Shown in pieces: positions 16,889-25,144 of a stretch of 64,000 bases of DNA. The stretch spans positions 1-64,000 of the forward strand of contig JAATFV010000199.1 in NCBI GenBank assembly GCA_015655015.1, read 5' to 3'. How positions within the stretch are numbered: position 1 is the first letter of the stretch; each line of letters opens with the position of its first letter. The notes below the pieces were generated by a model that searched no databases, was not told the DNA's origin, and was given only the letters and a program-made list of their open reading frames with translations. Both the position numbers and the translations under genes were made by a program. The DNA is from Chitinophagales bacterium (GTDB taxonomy: Bacteria; Bacteroidota; Bacteroidia; Chitinophagales; Chitinophagaceae).

Positions 16889-17961
16889 TATTCATTACAA
16901 GGGCGACCCTTTATTCCGTAAAGGGAGGGGATACTTTACAGGTGCGTGAGACAGCAAGGCACCTGGAGGAATTGGGTATCCGGGTGGATATCAGGCTGAC
17001 CAATGAAAAGATCACCTATGAACAGTACGATCTGCTCCACTTTTTTAATATCATACGACCGGCAGACATCCTTTTCCATATCCGTCAATCTGCGACTCCC
17101 TTTGTCGTCTCCACGCTGCTGGTCGATTACAGCGGGTATGACCGGTTATACAGAAAGGGTATTGCCGGTTTGATCTTTAAATGGCTATCCTCCGATGCGA
17201 TCGAGTACCTGAAAACCATGGCCCGGTATCTGTTAGGGAAGGATGAATTGATGAGCAAGGCGTATCTGTGGAAGGGCCAGCAGCGATCCGTCCGGGAAAT
17301 ACTGGGCCGGGCCTCCCTGCTGTTTTCCAATTCTGTCATGGAATATAAAAAACTGGTAGAGCAATATCAATGTTCCACAGGATGCGTCCCTGTTCCGAAT
17401 GGACTGGATGCGACATTGTTTGCCTTCGATGAGGGATTGGAAAAGGACAATCAGCTGGTCTTGTGTGTGGCGAGGATCGAAGGGATAAAGAACCAGGTCA
17501 ACCTGATCCGTGCGCTGAATAATACCTCTTACCAATTACTGATCATTGGATCCCCTGCGCCCAATCAGGCTGCGTATTACCGGGAATGCCGAAAAATAGC
17601 CGCTTCCAACGTTCATTTTATCGGGCATATTCCTCAGCGGGAGTTAGTACAATATTATCAAAAAGCGAAAGTGCATATTCTGCCAAGCTGGTTTGAGACC
17701 TGTGGGTTATCCTCCCTGGAGGCAGGTGCGATGGGATGCAACATCGTGATCACGGATAAAGGGTATACACGGGAATACTATGAAGATCATGCTTTCTATT
17801 GTGATCCCGGCAGTCCCGATAGTATTTTCAGGGCGGTGGATCATGCCGCCAATACCGGGTCCCGTCCTGCGCTGAGAAAGAAGATCTTAACGAACTATAC
17901 CTGGGATCTGGCTGCTGCCTGTATCGCCCGGTCCTATCATCAAATATTGGATCCATTATGA
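16879..17961 (+). CDS. glycosyltransferase family 4
   Basis: A GT-B glycosyltransferase of about 360 residues. It starts with MRVVFITRATLYSVKGGDTLQV (an N-terminal glycine-rich loop), has the linker PVPNGLDATLF, a donor domain opening at LVLCVARIEGIKNQVNLI and the EX7E-like stretch SWFETCGLSSLEAGAMG. The ATG at 16879 lies inside the end of the truncated sugar transferase gene and matches the family start. The downstream DUF1972-type glycosyltransferase overlaps it by 4 bp, so both probably build the same oligosaccharide. Substrate specificity is unknown. Confidence 0.85.
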   Translation: MRVVFITRATLYSVKGGDTLQVRETARHLEELGIRVDIRLTNEKITYEQYDLLHFFNIIRPADILFHIRQSATPFVVSTLLVDYSGYDRLYRKGIAGLIFKWLSSDAIEYLKTMARYLLGKDELMSKAYLWKGQQRSVREILGRASLLFSNSVMEYKKLVEQYQCSTGCVPVPNGLDATLFAFDEGLEKDNQLVLCVARIEGIKNQVNLIRALNNTSYQLLIIGSPAPNQAAYYRECRKIAASNVHFIGHIPQRELVQYYQKAKVHILPSWFETCGLSSLEAGAMGCNIVITDKGYTREYYEDHAFYCDPGSPDSIFRAVDHAANTGSRPALRKKILTNYTWDLAAACIARSYHQILDPL

Positions 17962-19223
17962 GTTTTCGCATAGCCATATTAGGTACGAGAGGCATTCCCA
18001 ACTACTATGGGGGCTTCGAGCAGCTGGCCGAACACCTGGCTCCGGGCCTGGTAAGGGCAGGGCATGAAGTGACGGTCTATAATTCCCATAACCATCCTTA
18101 CCAGGGGAAGAGCTGGGATGGGGTAGATATCATACATTGTTATGACCCCGAATATCTCCTGGGGAGTGCGGGACAATTTATTTATGACCTCAACTGCCTT
18201 ATCGATGCGCGTAAAAGGGATTTCGATGTGATCCTGCAATTGGGTTATACCAGCAGCTCGATCTGGGGGCGTCTCTTTCCCGCATCCAGCATGATCGTCT
18301 ATAACCTGGACGGCCTGGAATGGAAGCGTACCAAATATTCGAAGCTCACGCGCCGGTTTCTTCTTTATGCAGAAAAGCTGGCGGTAAAGTTCAGTGATTT
18401 CTATATCGCGGACTCGCCGGTGATCCAGTCCTATTTTCGGGATAAATACGGGATAGAAAGTGAATATATTGCTTATGGTGCTGAGCAGTTCGAGCAGGCT
18501 GATGAAGACAAGTGCATGGAACATGGGGTCAGCGCCGGAAATTATTTTCTGCTGATGGCCCGTATGGAACCGGAGAATAATATCGAGACCATTTTGGATG
18601 GCTTCACGAAGAGCGGCACGGATAGGAAGATGCTGGTAGTCGGGAATGCCGCCAATAAGTTCGGTAAATACCTGCAGGATAAATTCAGCCAGGATAAAAG
18701 GATCATTTTTGGAGGAGTGATCTATGACCAGCAGAGGATCCATTGCCTGAAATTTTTCTCCCGCCTGTATTTTCATGGACATAGTACGGGTGGAACCAAT
18801 CCCTCTTTGCTGGAGGCTATGGCCAGCAAAGCGCTGATCGCGGCGCATGATAATGCTTTCAACAGGCAGGTGCTGGGGAATGACGCGCTTTATTTTTCCG
18901 ATTCAAAGGACATCACCGCTCTTATTGACGCCATGCGCCCTCTGAAGGGGGAGGATACCCCTCATCACCGGAAGGGAGAGGATAGCGCTCATCGCCTGAA
19001 GGGAGAGGATAGCGCTCATCGCCTGAAAGGAGAGGATAGCGCTCATCGCCTAAAGGGGGTGGATATCTGCGAGCAGTGCATGATCCGGCGTAACCAGGAA
19101 AAGATCAGGGATGTATTCAACTGGCCGGGGATCATTGCGCATTACGAACGTTTTATTTTGAACAGCTTGTATATCCACAGGAATGAAAGAAGTATTCTAT
19201 ATAGACGATACTCCCGCGAATAA
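17958..19223 (+). CDS. DUF1972-type (rhamnosyltransferase-like) glycosyltransferase with nonapeptide repeat
   Basis: A GT4 glycosyltransferase with the DUF1972 N-terminal domain typical of rhamnosyltransferases. It begins AILGTRGIPNYYGGFEQLAE and continues GHEVTVYNSHNHP, with MIVYNLDGLEWKRTKYSK further on. The C-terminal donor domain has LLMARMEPENNIETILDGF and GGTNPSLLEAMASKALI. Residues about 329-369 hold an unusual charged tandem repeat, four units of nine residues (RLKGEDSAH type), placed in the donor domain where homologues have a short loop. It overlaps the previous gene by 4 bp and the next by 41 bp. Whether the enlarged loop affects activity is unknown. Confidence 0.85.
   Translation: MSFRIAILGTRGIPNYYGGFEQLAEHLAPGLVRAGHEVTVYNSHNHPYQGKSWDGVDIIHCYDPEYLLGSAGQFIYDLNCLIDARKRDFDVILQLGYTSSSIWGRLFPASSMIVYNLDGLEWKRTKYSKLTRRFLLYAEKLAVKFSDFYIADSPVIQSYFRDKYGIESEYIAYGAEQFEQADEDKCMEHGVSAGNYFLLMARMEPENNIETILDGFTKSGTDRKMLVVGNAANKFGKYLQDKFSQDKRIIFGGVIYDQQRIHCLKFFSRLYFHGHSTGGTNPSLLEAMASKALIAAHDNAFNRQVLGNDALYFSDSKDITALIDAMRPLKGEDTPHHRKGEDSAHRLKGEDSAHRLKGEDSAHRLKGVDICEQCMIRRNQEKIRDVFNWPGIIAHYERFILNSLYIHRNERSILYRRYSRE
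18942..19064. repeat. 27-bp in-frame minisatellite in the DUF1972 glycosyltransferase gene
   Basis: Units starting CTGAAG or a close variant lie at 18942, 18969, 18996, 19023 and, partially, 19050, an exact 27-bp period. They encode nine-residue units of the type Leu-Lys-Gly-Glu-Asp-Ser-Ala-His-Arg. Units three and four are almost identical, which points to recent expansion by slippage. Copy-number change keeps the reading frame. Confidence 0.92.
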
Positions 19224-20490
19224 GATCAGCTATTATTTCATGCTGGTATTCCTGGTGACCCTGCCTTTCGACCGTCTTTACAGCGAACTGGCGCTGATCG
19301 GTCTTTCATTGCATACGCTGATCCATTGGCGGAAGGGGCAGCGGGGGCAGCGGTCCTTTCAATGGTCCGGGTGGCCGACCGCCGTTCTTTACCTGGTCAC
19401 GATAATCGCTACCGGCTGGTCTCACCGGCAAGGGATGGCTTTTAAAGAGTGGGAGAAACAGCTGGCCCTTCTGTTATTCCCGCTGATCTTCTATTTCACG
19501 CAGCTCGATTGGAAGACATATCAACGGCAGCTCCTGAAAGGCCTGGCGTTCAGCTGTCTTTTTACTATCCTGTATCTATATGGAGCAGCCCTGTTTACGA
19601 TCCGAAGCCAGGGGCTGCCTCTTTCGGCTCTTTTTGGTCCTTTGTTCATGAACCATCAGTTCTCCATGCCAATTGATCTGCATGCCACTTATTTCTCCAT
19701 GTATATAGCGCTCTCCCTGGTAACTTTTACCTGGCTGATGATTCATTCCCGCCGGTCCCTGGGCCGGTGGTGTTATGCGTTGGCTTGCCTGGTCCTGCTG
19801 GCGGCTATATTACAGCTTGCGGCCCGTGCGGTAGGTATTTCCTTGCTGATCATTGTAAATGGCATCCTTCCATACTGGCTGATGAAGGGCAGGAGACGCA
19901 GGAATTTTTTATTTGTTTCATTATCTCTTACGGCGCTCTCTTTCATAGCGGTGTTCACTAATGAAAACCTGCACAGCCGCTACCTGGTGCAGCTGAGAGC
20001 GGATCTGAAAGGGAATGCCGGAAAAAAAGAAGATCCGGAGCCCCGGATGGCCCGCTGGTATTGTGCCTGGGAGCTCATACGGGCCTCTCCCTGGATCGGT
20101 TATGGCACGGGAATGGAGGTGGATCTGCTGAAAGAGAAATATGCGGCCCACCAGCTCTATGATTCGTATTCACATGAGCTGAACGCTCACAATGAGCTCC
20201 TCAGCTTTTTGCTGAAGGCGGGTTTCCCCGGCGGAGTATTGTACCTGGGGGTATTAGTGATAGGGTTTCTGTGGGTGTTCCGGCTGAAAGATCCTTTTTC
20301 AGGCAGCTTCCTGGTGCTGGTGACCTGTGTTTCTTTTTCAGAAAATATACTGGACGTTAATAAAGGGATATTTTTCTTCAGCTTCTTTTTTTCTTTTTTC
20401 TTTTGCAGGATGGCGGCGGGAAACCAAACAGGACGGAGTCCTGTTCAAAGACATTATTTGTTATTCCGGGAAAAATTATTTTTCAATTGA
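19183..20490 (+). CDS. O-antigen ligase/polymerase family membrane protein
   Basis: A 435-residue polytopic inner-membrane protein with about ten to twelve hydrophobic segments and a periplasmic loop between residues about 260 and 330. The loop contains ARWYCAWELIRASPWIGYGTG and ends with HELNAHNELLSFLLKAGFPG, the pattern of the Wzy_C/O-antigen ligase superfamily. It would polymerise or ligate lipid-linked glycan repeat units in the periplasm. The ATG at 19183 lies 41 bp inside the preceding glycosyltransferase gene, so the two are translationally linked. Ligase versus polymerase cannot be decided from sequence. It is the last gene of the glycan island. Confidence 0.78.
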   Translation: MKEVFYIDDTPANKISYYFMLVFLVTLPFDRLYSELALIGLSLHTLIHWRKGQRGQRSFQWSGWPTAVLYLVTIIATGWSHRQGMAFKEWEKQLALLLFPLIFYFTQLDWKTYQRQLLKGLAFSCLFTILYLYGAALFTIRSQGLPLSALFGPLFMNHQFSMPIDLHATYFSMYIALSLVTFTWLMIHSRRSLGRWCYALACLVLLAAILQLAARAVGISLLIIVNGILPYWLMKGRRRRNFLFVSLSLTALSFIAVFTNENLHSRYLVQLRADLKGNAGKKEDPEPRMARWYCAWELIRASPWIGYGTGMEVDLLKEKYAAHQLYDSYSHELNAHNELLSFLLKAGFPGGVLYLGVLVIGFLWVFRLKDPFSGSFLVLVTCVSFSENILDVNKGIFFFSFFFSFFFCRMAAGNQTGRSPVQRHYLLFREKLFFN

Positions 20491-20515
20491 TTTTTTCACG
20501 GAATAACTATTTTTG
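20487..20515 (+). promoter_or_regulatory. Bacteroidota-type promoter upstream of the TIM-barrel gene
   Basis: TATTTTTG (20508-20515) matches the TAnnTTTG -7 consensus of Bacteroidota, and TTG at 20487-20489 is a -33 element with an 18-bp spacer. The start codon follows at 20525, so the predicted leader is very short. An 8-bp inverted repeat, TTATTCCG (20461-20468) and CGGAATAA (20499-20506), brackets the region. Confidence 0.5.
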
Positions 20516-20524
20516 TTCCGCAAT

Positions 20525-21355
20525 ATGGAAATAAAAATACTTTGCCCCTTGTGGGGGCATGAACATCTCGATATTACCGATTTCTGCAGGAAGATCCGGG
20601 AGGCCGGGTACGATGGGATCGATACCTGGATACCGGAAGACCCGGATGCGAAGCGCCGTCTGTTCGATGCCCTTCAAAAATTTGAACTATTGCTGGTTGC
20701 TCAGCAGCATCAGGCTTATGGAGATAATTTTGGGGCATTTAAGGATTCTTTCCGGGAATATCTTGAACTAAGCGCCGAGGGCAATCCGCTGCTGATCAAT
20801 TCTCATACGGGCAAGGATTATTTTTCCTTTGAGCAGAACCTGGAGCTGATCGATATTGCGGCCGGCTTCAGCGAAAAAAGGGGCATCCTCATTACTCATG
20901 AAACCCACCGGGGCCGTGTAGGGTTCAGCCCGGCCGTATTGAAGGACTACTTTCCTGTCCGCCCTGAGCTAGTCCTCACCACCGATCTTTCCCATTGGGT
21001 ATGCGTTACCGAGAGCTTCCTGGAGAATTTTTCTGACGCCTTGCAGGAGGCGATCGACCGTACCCGGCACATCCATGCCCGCGTGGGTTTTGAAGAAGGA
21101 CCGCAGGTGCCTGATCCGCGGGCGCCGGAATGGAAAGTTGCTGTCGATCATTTTCTCGGATGGTGGGACCGCATGGTGGAGAGCCGGTATAAGGCCGGTG
21201 CGTCCCTTCTTACTTTTACCACGGAATTCGGGCCTCCTCCTTATTTACCTACCATACCGTTCACTAATCAGCCGGTGGCAGACCAGTTCGGGATCAACAA
21301 TTATATGAAGGATCTGCTGAGATCAAGGTATGGGGAAAAATATCCTCAACGTTAG
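20525..21355 (+). CDS. sugar phosphate isomerase/epimerase-like TIM barrel
   Basis: A 276-residue soluble protein of the xylose isomerase-like TIM barrel (AP endonuclease 2) superfamily. Metal-site type segments are visible: EAGYDGIDTWIPED, LLVAQQHQAYG, PLLINSHTGKDYF, ILITHETHRGR, VLTTDLSHWVC, HIHARVGFEEGPQ and LTFTTEFGPPPYLP. These supply the expected Glu, Asp and His ligands at strand ends. Members isomerise or epimerise sugars, or act on inositols. The ATG at 20525 follows a good -7 box; a TTG at 20513 is unlikely. It stands 374 bp upstream of the SusC gene, so it may serve the same carbohydrate pathway but probably has its own promoter. Confidence 0.75.
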   Translation: MEIKILCPLWGHEHLDITDFCRKIREAGYDGIDTWIPEDPDAKRRLFDALQKFELLLVAQQHQAYGDNFGAFKDSFREYLELSAEGNPLLINSHTGKDYFSFEQNLELIDIAAGFSEKRGILITHETHRGRVGFSPAVLKDYFPVRPELVLTTDLSHWVCVTESFLENFSDALQEAIDRTRHIHARVGFEEGPQVPDPRAPEWKVAVDHFLGWWDRMVESRYKAGASLLTFTTEFGPPPYLPTIPFTNQPVADQFGINNYMKDLLRSRYGEKYPQR

Positions 21356-21729
21356 ACTCCGGTGAATTATATCCTGGAATAGGGGTTTTCCCCCAAATTA
21401 TTTCCATACATTATTATTTATTCATAGTGTTATATTATAGTGAGATATTATAATAGATAACACGTGGATTTCCCCGAAAGGATAATAATCAACTATTTTC
21501 ATGAGGGTTTAATTTCGGACGTCCATTCCGGAAAACACATGGCAAGGTATTTGTAAAAGTTATCTTATCCCCAACAGCCCGGTATCACCCGTTTAAATTA
21601 AAAAAACATTAAAATGTATGCTGGCAGCGCCTTGCATACACTTGCGGTAACGTAATCAGGGATACCTATGGCCATGGTGAAAGTGTAATTGAAAGATCGT
21701 ATCACTCACAAAAACAAACCCGACTGTTT
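21356..21729. other. 374-bp intergenic leader of the pectin-type locus
   Basis: No open frame of note was found. The region is AT-rich and presumably holds the promoter of the SusC gene. A perfect 7-bp inverted repeat lies at 21615-21640. I see no clear TAnnTTTG box that I would call with confidence. Confidence 0.5.
21615..21640. promoter_or_regulatory. inverted repeat upstream of SusC, possible operator
   Basis: TGTATGC (21615-21621) and GCATACA (21634-21640) form a perfect inverted repeat with a 12-bp spacer, 90 bp before the SusC start. The spacing would suit a dimeric regulator bound on one DNA face; a hairpin in a long 5' leader is the alternative. Confidence 0.4.
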
Positions 21730-24700
21730 ATGAAAATCAGTCTATCAGCCGGCACCGGACCAACAAGGTTATGCGCTGTCATTCTATTTTTTTGTTTTTC
21801 CATTCTATTTCAGCTGAGTTCTTTTTCGCAGGATACTACCCGACCTTTACCGGTCCGGGACACGGTGAAACCTGTATCTAAGGATAGCCTGCCCGTGAAA
21901 CCTGCTGTTCCCGGGGACACTACTCCGAGACCTATTGCTCCGAAAGATACTACGCCTATGAAGCCTGTTATTCCCGGAGACAGCACTCCTGTAAAGCCAT
22001 CAACTACACCGGTAAGGCCTTCCCCTTTGGGAGATACCGCACCGGGGAAGCCTATCGCATCTGCTGACACTACGGCTCCAAAAAAGGATTCTACCGGGAA
22101 CTCGTTGAAGGTAACGGGAACGGTGTTATTAGGGGGAGGCTCTGCGGACTTGTCGGGCACCAGTGTATCTATCAAGGGAACGCAACGGGTAATTCCTACA
22201 GATAGCGCCGGGCATTTTATAATGGCAGCTACACAGGGAGCGATCCTTGTCTTCAGCCATATCGGTTATACGCCTGTTGAAGCTACGGTGAATGACACGT
22301 CAGCTATCGATATTACCCTGCAGCGGGAGGCGGGCACGCTCGAACAGGTGACGGTCAGTTACGGCAAACAGCTCAAGCGCGATATCACCGGCTCTGTCAG
22401 CAAGGTCGATGCAAGCGCTGTACAGGATGTAACCGCCACGGAGTTCGGTCAGAAATTGCAGGGAAAGGTGGCCGGGGTGCAAATACAGCAGAGCAGCGGG
22501 ATACCCGGGCAGGCAATCGTCTTCCAGATCCGCGGCGCGGCCTCATTAAACTCGGGAAACCAGCCTCTGATCGTGGTGGATGGACAGCCGGTCAACAGCG
22601 ATGCCGCCGGGGGGACAGGGGACGTTAACCTGATCGATCCGAACCAGATTGAATCCTATAGCGTGCTGAAAGATGCTGCTGCAACATCTCTCTACGGCAG
22701 CCGTGCCGCGAACGGGGTGATCCTCATTACCACGAAGACTGCGAAGATCGATCGGACCAGTGTCACCGCCAATGTGTATTATGGTCTTCAGACCATACCC
22801 AAGCGGGGGAGGCCGGACCTGATGAATGCGCGGGAATTCGCTACGTTCATGAATGGATTTTACCAGGACAAGATCAACAATGAGGGCTGGGTCGATCCTG
22901 TGACGGGCACCCCTACCATACCTGCTGATTATGCCAATCCCAGCCAATATGGGAAGGGAACGGACTGGTATAGTGCGATCATCCATACGGCGCCTATTGA
23001 GAATTATTCGGTCAACCTGTCCTATGGCACTGAAAAGGTATCCTCCAGCACCACTATGACTTATTTCAACCAGGAAGGGACCTTGTATAATACGGGAATG
23101 AAACGGTTTGCCTTCCGTTCCAATAACGAATACCGGCCGATAAGCCGGATCAAGATCGGACTCAATCTCGCGCCGTCTTACCAGGTCGACCATAATACCC
23201 GGCAGGGGAATCTGGCCTTAAACGGGAACAGACAGGTGGTCAGCGGCGCCGGTCTTAGCTCCCCGCTGATCTCCCCTTATAAAGCAGATGGCACCTATAC
23301 CCTGGCTACGGGGTCTTATGGAATGTATAAGCTGCCCAATTACCTGCAGCAGGAAAAGATGATGGATGACGATCAGACCAATTTCTCTTTCCTGGGGAAT
23401 GCCTACCTGGATATTGAAATACTCAGGGGACTGCATGCCAGGAGCACCATCAATGGCGACATCCTCAACCAGGATTATAATGCCTATTATGGTACCTGGT
23501 TTGGGGTGTTCGGCTCCGTGCCTCCCCGTACACCCGGCTCTTCCCAGGCGTTGAACAATTCGAATAACTCGTATTCCTGGCTGAATGAAAATACGCTGAG
23601 CTATGATACCAAGCTGGGGAATCATTCCCTGGAAGCGCTGGCGGGTTATTCCACGCAGAAATATTACGAGAGCCTTCGCGGCATCACGGGTACCGGGTTT
23701 GCTACGGATGCAACTCCGTGGGTGTCCGCCGCCAGCTCGACGGTGGGTACTTCGAACAGCACGTCCTGGACGCTGGCTTCGGCCTTTGCAAGGGTGAACT
23801 ATGATTTTAAGAAGAAATATTATGTATCCGGTACGATCCGGAGTGATGGAAGCTCGCGGTTCGGCGTAAATAAAAAATACGGTACTTTCCCCTCCGTCTC
23901 CGCTGCATGGGTAGCCAGCGAGGAGAAGTTCTTTCCCAAGTCGAACTTCCTGTCTTTTCTGAAGTTCAGAGGCAGTTATGGATTAACGGGGAATAACAAT
24001 ATCGGAAACTATACACAGACATCCCTGCTAAGTCCCACCAATTATGTGTTAAGCGGCGCCACCCAGCTGGGCGAAGCGATCACGGTGCTGGGGAATTCGG
24101 ACCTTACCTGGGAGACATCCAAGCAATTCGACGTGGGGGCGGATATCACCCTGCTGCACGGCAGGATCAACCTCAGCTATGATTATTATCACAAACGGAC
24201 GGAAGGTATGTTGTATCCGCTGCCTATCCCTTATGCGTCCGGTTATGGATCCATTCAATATAATTCTGGCGTGTTAGGGATATGGGGACATGAGTTCCAG
24301 GTAAGCTCCGATAATATCAAGTCAAATAATTTTACCTGGACGACGGACTTCAATATATCGTTCAGTGATAACCGGGTATTATCCCTGGTGAATAATACGC
24401 CGATCGGCGGCGTCAATACGTATAGCGACTACAACAGAACGGCCGTTGGCCACCGGATCGGCGAGCTCTATGGATATGTTTTTGAAGGGGTGTATATGAA
24501 CCAGGCGGATTTCGATAAATATCCCAAAGAGGCTTCTTCCGCTCCCGGGTCAGCACGTATGCTGGATGTCAACGGGGACGACACGATCGATATCAAGGAC
24601 CGGACCTTTATTGGAAGGACGAACCCTAAGTTCATTTATGGGATGAGCAACAACTTCACTTTTTTCAATTTCGATCTGGGGATCATCATAGCAGGGCAGG

Positions 24701-25125
24701 TGGGCAACAAGATCCTGAATACCAATATGCAGAACACGCATAACCTGGATGGCATCATGAATGTCACCAAAGACATGCAATACCGGTGGCGCAGCGAGTC
24801 AGATCCCGGTAACGGGAAGGTGCCCAGCACCCGGTCAAATACGACGGAATTGTATCGTCTTGTTAACTCTACCTGGGTATTCAGCGGGGACTACCTGGCT
24901 GTCAAGAATATTTCCCTCGGGTACACTTTCGGCAAGAAGATGCTGCATTATATCAAAGGAATAAGGGTATATGGCAGTGTTCAGAATGCCTTTATGTTCA
25001 CGAAGTATCCCGGGCAGAATCCGGAGGTCAACGATACGAAAGACAACCAGACTCAGGCCGGCCTGGATAATGGCAGCTACCCGATACCGAGAGTAGTCAT
25101 GTTCGGTGCAAATGTTAACTTCTGA
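21730..25125 (+). CDS. SusC/RagA family TonB-dependent outer membrane receptor (pectin-type locus)
   Basis: A 1131-residue outer-membrane transporter for oligosaccharides. It has a signal peptide (about 1-33, ending FQLSSFSQ), then an unusual 90-residue Pro/Thr/Asp-rich linker with repeated PGDTTP-like units, a carboxypeptidase-D-like domain (about 125-200), a plug domain with GKVAGVQIQQSSGIPG, IRGAASLNSG and SLYGSRAANGVILITT, and a C-terminal barrel ending in VVMFGANVNF. There is no STN domain, so sigma/anti-sigma signalling is not expected. The paired SusD follows after 19 bp. With the GH106 and GH28 genes it should import pectic oligosaccharides. Confidence 0.95.
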   Translation: MKISLSAGTGPTRLCAVILFFCFSILFQLSSFSQDTTRPLPVRDTVKPVSKDSLPVKPAVPGDTTPRPIAPKDTTPMKPVIPGDSTPVKPSTTPVRPSPLGDTAPGKPIASADTTAPKKDSTGNSLKVTGTVLLGGGSADLSGTSVSIKGTQRVIPTDSAGHFIMAATQGAILVFSHIGYTPVEATVNDTSAIDITLQREAGTLEQVTVSYGKQLKRDITGSVSKVDASAVQDVTATEFGQKLQGKVAGVQIQQSSGIPGQAIVFQIRGAASLNSGNQPLIVVDGQPVNSDAAGGTGDVNLIDPNQIESYSVLKDAAATSLYGSRAANGVILITTKTAKIDRTSVTANVYYGLQTIPKRGRPDLMNAREFATFMNGFYQDKINNEGWVDPVTGTPTIPADYANPSQYGKGTDWYSAIIHTAPIENYSVNLSYGTEKVSSSTTMTYFNQEGTLYNTGMKRFAFRSNNEYRPISRIKIGLNLAPSYQVDHNTRQGNLALNGNRQVVSGAGLSSPLISPYKADGTYTLATGSYGMYKLPNYLQQEKMMDDDQTNFSFLGNAYLDIEILRGLHARSTINGDILNQDYNAYYGTWFGVFGSVPPRTPGSSQALNNSNNSYSWLNENTLSYDTKLGNHSLEALAGYSTQKYYESLRGITGTGFATDATPWVSAASSTVGTSNSTSWTLASAFARVNYDFKKKYYVSGTIRSDGSSRFGVNKKYGTFPSVSAAWVASEEKFFPKSNFLSFLKFRGSYGLTGNNNIGNYTQTSLLSPTNYVLSGATQLGEAITVLGNSDLTWETSKQFDVGADITLLHGRINLSYDYYHKRTEGMLYPLPIPYASGYGSIQYNSGVLGIWGHEFQVSSDNIKSNNFTWTTDFNISFSDNRVLSLVNNTPIGGVNTYSDYNRTAVGHRIGELYGYVFEGVYMNQADFDKYPKEASSAPGSARMLDVNGDDTIDIKDRTFIGRTNPKFIYGMSNNFTFFNFDLGIIIAGQVGNKILNTNMQNTHNLDGIMNVTKDMQYRWRSESDPGNGKVPSTRSNTTELYRLVNSTWVFSGDYLAVKNISLGYTFGKKMLHYIKGIRVYGSVQNAFMFTKYPGQNPEVNDTKDNQTQAGLDNGSYPIPRVVMFGANVNF

Positions 25126-25144
25126 TCTATTATTAATAAAGCGA

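Noticed and set aside
17979-18848. Minus-strand open frame of 289 codons
   Set aside because: It is the shadow of the DUF1972 glycosyltransferase, whose family motifs leave no doubt about the coding strand.
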